Source: an uncultured Bacteroidales bacterium | Lineage (GTDB): Bacteria > Bacteroidota > Bacteroidia > Bacteroidales > Muribaculaceae | Assembly (NCBI GenBank): GCA_900539915.1 | Contig: UQDU01000002.1 | Location: 1-64,000, forward strand | Length of the DNA: 64,000 bases | Direction of reading: 5' to 3' | Shown: positions 60,602 through 64,000 of the stretch, piece after piece | Position numbering within the stretch: position 1 is the first letter of the stretch | How the letters are laid out: each line of letters starts with the position of its first letter | Notes under the pieces: model-generated | What the model was told of the DNA's origin: nothing | Database searches by the model: none | What the model saw: only the letters and a program-made list of their open reading frames with translations | Program-made: the position numbers and the translations under genes

Positions 60602-61132
60602 TCAGACCGTGGCCAGCTCGACGAGGCGGTTGAGGCCCGAGGCTGCCATGGCTATGCCGGTGACGAGGACTATGGTGGCGTTGATGGTGCCGAGCGGCGA
60701 TGTCAGCAGCACTATCGCCACGACTATCATGGCGATAGGTACTATGTAGAACCAGAAGGGCGGGCGCGCCGGACGGCTGGCGCGTATCATCAGCACCACG
60801 TCGACTATGGCGAGGAACACGAGCAATGCTGCGAAAAGATACACTATGAATGCGGCGAAGAAGTCGGGCATGCACACTATCCATATGCCCAGCAGTCCGC
60901 TGATGATGCTGACGGCGATGGACGAACTGTCGTTGGCCTCGCGGATGTCGGAGCCGGTGCGACGGCGGCGCATCAATATCCATATGAGATTGAACACTGC
61001 CGGAATCAGCAGGGCGCAGCCGATGAGTATCACTATCCAGCGTATCACATTAATCTGCGAGTGCATCACTATCAGTGCGATACCCACTATTAGGATAATG
61101 ATGGGTGTCAGGAGGTATGATTTCTTATCCAT
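60602..61132 (-). CDS. DUF308/HdeD-like membrane protein
   Basis: A 176-aa inner-membrane protein with six hydrophobic segments in three pairs, separated by a basic loop (MRRRRTGSDIREAND, ~54-68) and a second loop (RASRPARPPF). The arrangement fits the DUF308 family that includes HdeD, linked to acid stress in E. coli. No function is established for the Bacteroidales members I know of. Confidence 0.75.
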   Translation of the reverse strand: MDKKSYLLTPIIILIVGIALIVMHSQINVIRWIVILIGCALLIPAVFNLIWILMRRRRTGSDIREANDSSSIAVSIISGLLGIWIVCMPDFFAAFIVYLFAALLVFLAIVDVVLMIRASRPARPPFWFYIVPIAMIVVAIVLLTSPLGTINATIVLVTGIAMAASGLNRLVELATV

Positions 61133-61310
61133 GATGAAGTTTGAAAAAGTAGGGTTATATGTGTGAAACGTAATATCTCATATTGTGTATAGATATTACG
61201 TCCAGACAGCCCCACTTGTTCACTCCGAGTCATCTCGGATGGGGCAAGCGCAGGGGTCGTGGTCCTGATGACCTTAAGGACTTTAAGGTCGTTAAAGACT
61301 TTGGCTGGGG
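61133..61310. other. Intergenic region between tsaB and the DUF308 gene
   Basis: 178 bp holding the 9-bp tandem array 61272-61304 and a short CCGAG/CTCGG hairpin (~61226-61239). No TAnnTTTG box was found for the DUF308 gene. Confidence 0.5.
61272..61304. repeat. 9-bp tandem array (CTTTAAGGT family)
   Basis: CCTTAAGGA, CTTTAAGGT, CGTTAAAGA and a partial CTTTGG, ending 6 bp before the tsaB stop codon (3' side of the gene). Confidence 0.75.
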
Positions 61311-62003
61311 TCAGATGCGTGCCTTGGGCTGGGTTCCCTGAAATGCTTTGAGGTAGTTGGGGGTAGAGTAGGCGAGGTCAAGGAAATCGTTGCTGTGCCA
61401 GGCTTTTTCGGCGAGAGCCACCATGTCGGTGGCGAGAGGCACCACGCCCGATATATATAATGCGTTGGGATGGCGGATTACGTCGACGGCTTTGTCGCTG
61501 CCGGAGCCGAATATGGCCACATGGTTGTGGTCGAGTATGCCTGCCAGCGATGTCTCGTCGAGAATCATCGGTCCCGGAGCCGTGACTTCACCGAGGGCTA
61601 TGTCGTAGACGCCTGTGAACACCTCCATGCGCCGGGCATCGACCATGGGGCAATAGAGGGTGCCGTCGGGCAGCTCGGCCCCGGCAAACATCACATGCGT
61701 GACCAGCAGCTTGAGGGTGTCGACTCCTATGAGGGGCACTCCGAGCGAATAGGCGAGACCTTTGGCCTCGCTGAGCCCTATGCGCAGCCCGGTGTAGCTG
61801 CCCGGACCCATGGATACGGCCACGGCGTCGAGGTGCATGTCGTGGCGGCGCAGATGCTCCATGCATTCGCTCAGGAATCCGCTCAGGCGTGCGGCATGGT
61901 TGTGGCTCTCCCATTCCTCGAAGTGCAGGAGTATGAATCCGTCAGACGAAAGCGCTACCGAACATACATCGGCCGATGTCTCTATGCTTATGATTGTGGC
62001 CAT
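61311..62003 (-). CDS. tsaB: tRNA threonylcarbamoyladenosine synthesis protein TsaB
   Basis: The scaffold partner of TsaD and TsaE in t6A37 modification of ANN-decoding tRNAs. The 230-aa ASKHA-fold protein has IISIETSADVCSVAL at the N-terminus and VSMGPGSYTGLRIGLSEAKG at ~65-84, the conserved TsaB signature. It is divergent from yicC with back-to-back TAnnTTTG boxes. Confidence 0.94.
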   Translation of the reverse strand: MATIISIETSADVCSVALSSDGFILLHFEEWESHNHAARLSGFLSECMEHLRRHDMHLDAVAVSMGPGSYTGLRIGLSEAKGLAYSLGVPLIGVDTLKLLVTHVMFAGAELPDGTLYCPMVDARRMEVFTGVYDIALGEVTAPGPMILDETSLAGILDHNHVAIFGSGSDKAVDVIRHPNALYISGVVPLATDMVALAEKAWHSNDFLDLAYSTPNYLKAFQGTQPKARI

Positions 62004-62032
62004 TGGCTTGGATGGTGCTATCAGACACCCTC

Positions 62033-62064
62033 TTATAAATATGCTGAATTATAAATATGCTGAA
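62033..62064. repeat. Perfect 16-bp tandem duplication
   Basis: TTATAAATATGCTGAA occurs twice in direct succession (62033-62048 and 62049-62064), in the presumed 5' leader of tsaB. Confidence 0.9.
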
Positions 62065-62075
62065 AAATTGTAATG

Positions 62076-62083
62076 CAAATTTA
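62076..62083 (-). promoter_or_regulatory. -7 box of tsaB
   Basis: TAAATTTG on the minus strand, a full match, 72 bp before the ATG; the 16-bp tandem repeat lies between. Confidence 0.55.
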
Positions 62084-62104
62084 GGCTTTTCTCTCTTATT
62101 TCAC

Positions 62105-62112
62105 TAATTTTG
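62105..62112 (+). promoter_or_regulatory. -7 box of yicC-gmk-nadD
   Basis: TAATTTTG, a full match, 22 bp before the yicC ATG at 62135. Confidence 0.6.
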
Positions 62113-62134
62113 TGGATAGAAATACCCACTAACT

Positions 62135-63016
62135 ATGCTCTTATCAATGACAGGTTTCGGAGATGCCACGGTGCAGGCTCCGGAGAGAAAAATCACAGTG
62201 GAGATAAAGTCGCTAAACTCCAAGCAGTTTGACATGTCGGCACGTGTCCCGTCGATCTATCGCGACAAGGATCTGGAGATGCGCAATCATCTTGCTTCGC
62301 GTCTGATGCGCGGCAAGGTGGATATGATAGTCACGGCTGAGAGCGTCAGAGGCACTGAGGCTCCGCGGCTCAACCTCGATGTGATGCGTGATTATAAGGA
62401 GCAGATTACCAACGCCAGCCGCGAGCTCGGTCTGCCGCTGCCCACCGACTGGTATGCCATCCTGGTCAGGATGCCTGAAATATACGAGAGCTCCGATGCC
62501 GCATCGTCGAAGGTGTCGGAGGCTGAGGCTCAGGCTCTGCTTGATGCTGTAGATGAAGCTGCCGATGCGCTCATAGAGTTCAGGATGCAGGAGGGCGCGA
62601 AGCTCCAGGAATTTTTCACCAAGCGCATCGATGCCATAGCCGAACTGCTCGATATGGTGCCCCAGTATGAGACGGAGCGCGTGGCCAAGATACGTGCCCG
62701 TATAGAGGACGGCCTCGGACAGCTGCATATGGTCGACTATGACCGCTCGCGTCTGGAGCAGGAGATGATATTCTATATCGAAAAACTCGACATCAACGAG
62801 GAAAAGCAGCGTCTGGCGCAGCATCTGAGCTACTTCAAGAGCACGATGAACGCAGAGCCGGGTCAGGGAAAGAAACTCGGTTTCATAGCCCAGGAGATGG
62901 GACGCGAAATCAACACCCTCGGCTCCAAGAGCAATCACGCCGACATGCAGAAACTCGTGGTCAAGATGAAGGACGAACTCGAGCAGATCAAAGAGCAGGT
63001 ACTCAATGTGCTGTGA
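62135..63016 (+). CDS. yicC: YicC/YloC-family endoribonuclease
   Basis: A 293-aa protein beginning with the family hallmark MLLSMTGFGDA. It has the C-terminal region DINEEKQRLAQHLSYFKS and KKLGFIAQEMGREINTLGSKSN typical of YicC (N-terminal domain plus DUF1732). YicC-type proteins are endoribonucleases that act on sRNA and mRNA. The gene leads a yicC-gmk-nadD unit; the stop is one base before the chosen gmk ATG. Confidence 0.95.
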   Translation: MLLSMTGFGDATVQAPERKITVEIKSLNSKQFDMSARVPSIYRDKDLEMRNHLASRLMRGKVDMIVTAESVRGTEAPRLNLDVMRDYKEQITNASRELGLPLPTDWYAILVRMPEIYESSDAASSKVSEAEAQALLDAVDEAADALIEFRMQEGAKLQEFFTKRIDAIAELLDMVPQYETERVAKIRARIEDGLGQLHMVDYDRSRLEQEMIFYIEKLDINEEKQRLAQHLSYFKSTMNAEPGQGKKLGFIAQEMGREINTLGSKSNHADMQKLVVKMKDELEQIKEQVLNVL

Positions 63017-63017
63017 T

Positions 63018-63593
63018 ATGGGAAACAAAGGCAAAATCATCATAATATCCGCGCCGTCGGGCACCGGCAAGTCTACGATTATCAACAGGATAATGAGCGA
63101 CCCGTCGCTCGACCTGCAATTCTCGATAAGTGCCACAAGCCGTGAGCCTCGCAAAGGGGAGGCCCACGGAGTCAACTATTATTTCTTCACCGAAGCTGAT
63201 TTCCGCAAGGCTGTGGCTGCCAATCTGTTTGTGGAGTGGGAGGAGGTCTATCCCGGCCGTTTCTATGGGACGCTCCGCAGCGAGATTGACCGCATCACTG
63301 CCGACGGACACAATGTCATCATGGACGTGGATGTCAAGGGCGGCATAAACATCAAGCACATGATGGGGGCGGATGCCCTGTCGGTGTTTGTCAGGCCTCC
63401 GTCGGTCGAGGCGTTGCGTCAGCGTCTGGAAGCCCGTGCCACCGACACCCCGGGACAGATAGACCAGAGGGTGGCCAAGGCTGAGTATGAGTTGGAGTTT
63501 GCGCCTCAGTTTGACCGCATAGTGGTCAACGACGACCTCCGCACGGCGGTAGAAGAAGTGCGCAAGCTGGTCAAGGACTTTATCAGCGACTGA
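63018..63593 (+). CDS. gmk: Guanylate kinase
   Basis: ATP-dependent phosphorylation of GMP. The 191-aa product has the P-loop SAPSGTGKST (11-20), the GMP-binding SATSREPRKGEAHGVNY segment and the MDVDVKGG region. The ATG at 63018 is chosen because it follows the yicC stop and gives the usual N-terminus; an ATG at 63006 would add MCCD and overlap yicC by 11 bp. Confidence 0.95.
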   Translation: MGNKGKIIIISAPSGTGKSTIINRIMSDPSLDLQFSISATSREPRKGEAHGVNYYFFTEADFRKAVAANLFVEWEEVYPGRFYGTLRSEIDRITADGHNVIMDVDVKGGINIKHMMGADALSVFVRPPSVEALRQRLEARATDTPGQIDQRVAKAEYELEFAPQFDRIVVNDDLRTAVEEVRKLVKDFISD

Positions 63594-63594
63594 T

Positions 63595-64000
63595 ATGGAC
63601 AGCTCAGGTCGGCAGGTGATAGGAATTCTCGGGGGATCGTTTAATCCCGTCCACATAGGCCATCTGATGCTGGCATCGTATCTGAGCCAGTTCGGCCATC
63701 TTGACGCTGTGTGGCTGACCTTGTCGCCGTTGAATCCGCTAAAAGCCGGGTCCAACGAGCTTATCCCCGACATACAGCGTCTTAAGATGCTCCAGATAGC
63801 CACTGCCGATGCTTCCGGAGTGGGTGTATGTGACATAGAACTGTCTATGCCGCGTCCGTCGTTTACCATCGACACGCTGCGTCTGCTTGCCAGGAGGTAT
63901 CCCCGGCGCAGGTTCAAGCTCATCATAGGCTCCGACAACTGGAGTATATTTGACAAGTGGCGTGAATACGAGTCGATACTCGACGAATTCGGAGTGATAG
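63595..64000 (+). CDS. nadD: Nicotinate-nucleotide adenylyltransferase, 3'-truncated by window edge
   Basis: NadD adenylates nicotinate mononucleotide in NAD synthesis. The 135 visible codons start with ATG one base after the gmk stop. They include the nucleotidyltransferase motif GGSFNPVHIGH (13-23), SPLNPLKAG and IIGSDNWSIFDKW, all typical of NadD. The end of the gene, which should contain the ISSTxIR motif, lies beyond the window. Confidence 0.93.
   Translation, partial: MDSSGRQVIGILGGSFNPVHIGHLMLASYLSQFGHLDAVWLTLSPLNPLKAGSNELIPDIQRLKMLQIATADASGVGVCDIELSMPRPSFTIDTLRLLARRYPRRRFKLIIGSDNWSIFDKWREYESILDEFGVI

Noticed and set aside
44044..61132. Anti-phage defence or toxin-antitoxin genes
   Set aside because: All genes here have better assignments (fructan use, surface proteins, membrane proteins); no nuclease, reverse transcriptase or toxin motif was seen.

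Overview
The window looks like a stretch of chromosome from a GC-rich member of the Bacteroidales, most like the Muribaculaceae. The assignment rests on several features: repeated TAnnTTTG promoter boxes, SusC/SusD pairs, a hybrid two-component sensor, the Bacteroidetes-type (succinylated-intermediate) arginine pathway, a DUF3127 protein, pyruvate:ferredoxin oxidoreductase and T9SS-like C-terminal tails. It is inferred from gene content, not from rRNA or a database search. No rRNA, tRNA, CRISPR array or complete insertion sequence was seen.

Layout. 1-1173: the 3' part of a phage-type terminase large subunit. 1406-16858: a compact division and cell-wall (dcw) cluster, rsmH-ftsL-ftsI-murE-mraY-murD-ftsW-murG-murC-ftsQ-ftsA-ftsZ, all on the plus strand and often with 4-bp start/stop overlaps; mraZ is not upstream of rsmH. 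16921-21103: a YfhO-family membrane protein, a methyltransferase-like protein and xerD. 21104-22088: a candidate small RNA and a minus-strand DUF3127 protein. 22089-23159: a GT9 glycosyltransferase. 23152-34902 (minus strand): almost the whole arginine pathway (argH, argE, argB, argF', argD, argC, argG and a GNAT protein that may be the first enzyme) followed by proA, proB and proC. 35022-41934: a GT2 enzyme, PFOR (nifJ), a 69-aa membrane protein, an MscS channel and a small outer-membrane barrel. 41937-57616: a fructan/levan utilisation locus. In it, susC-susD-DUF4960-GH32-secreted protein and GH32-MFS-fructokinase form two minus-strand operons, and a plus-strand fructose-type hybrid sensor lies between them. 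57842-61132: a BspA-like surface protein, a lipoprotein and a DUF308 membrane protein. 61311-64000: tsaB, and divergent from it yicC, gmk and nadD (cut by the window end).

How the parts work together. The dcw genes make and polymerise lipid II and assemble the Z-ring. The arg and pro genes turn glutamate into arginine and proline. The fructan locus binds levan at the surface, cuts it with a surface GH32 lipoprotein, imports oligosaccharides through SusCD, releases fructose with a second GH32, and takes it in and phosphorylates it with the MFS/PfkB pair. The sensor presumably detects fructose and activates both operons. A near-identical 18-19 bp element upstream of susC and between the sensor and the second GH32 is a candidate operator.

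Non-coding structure is the most unusual aspect. (1) A MITE-like family has an 18-bp palindrome (GACATGCCATGGCATGTC) that recurs in pairs spaced exactly 54 bp apart in four places, with a fifth solo copy. One full copy has 18-bp terminal inverted repeats and a perfect 10-bp target-site duplication. (2) A second family consists of 9-bp tandem repeats (CTTATAAGT / CTTTAAGGT type) lying just 3' of four genes. (3) There is a candidate ~100-nt small RNA after xerD. (4) A perfect 17-bp inverted repeat abuts a lipoprotein promoter.
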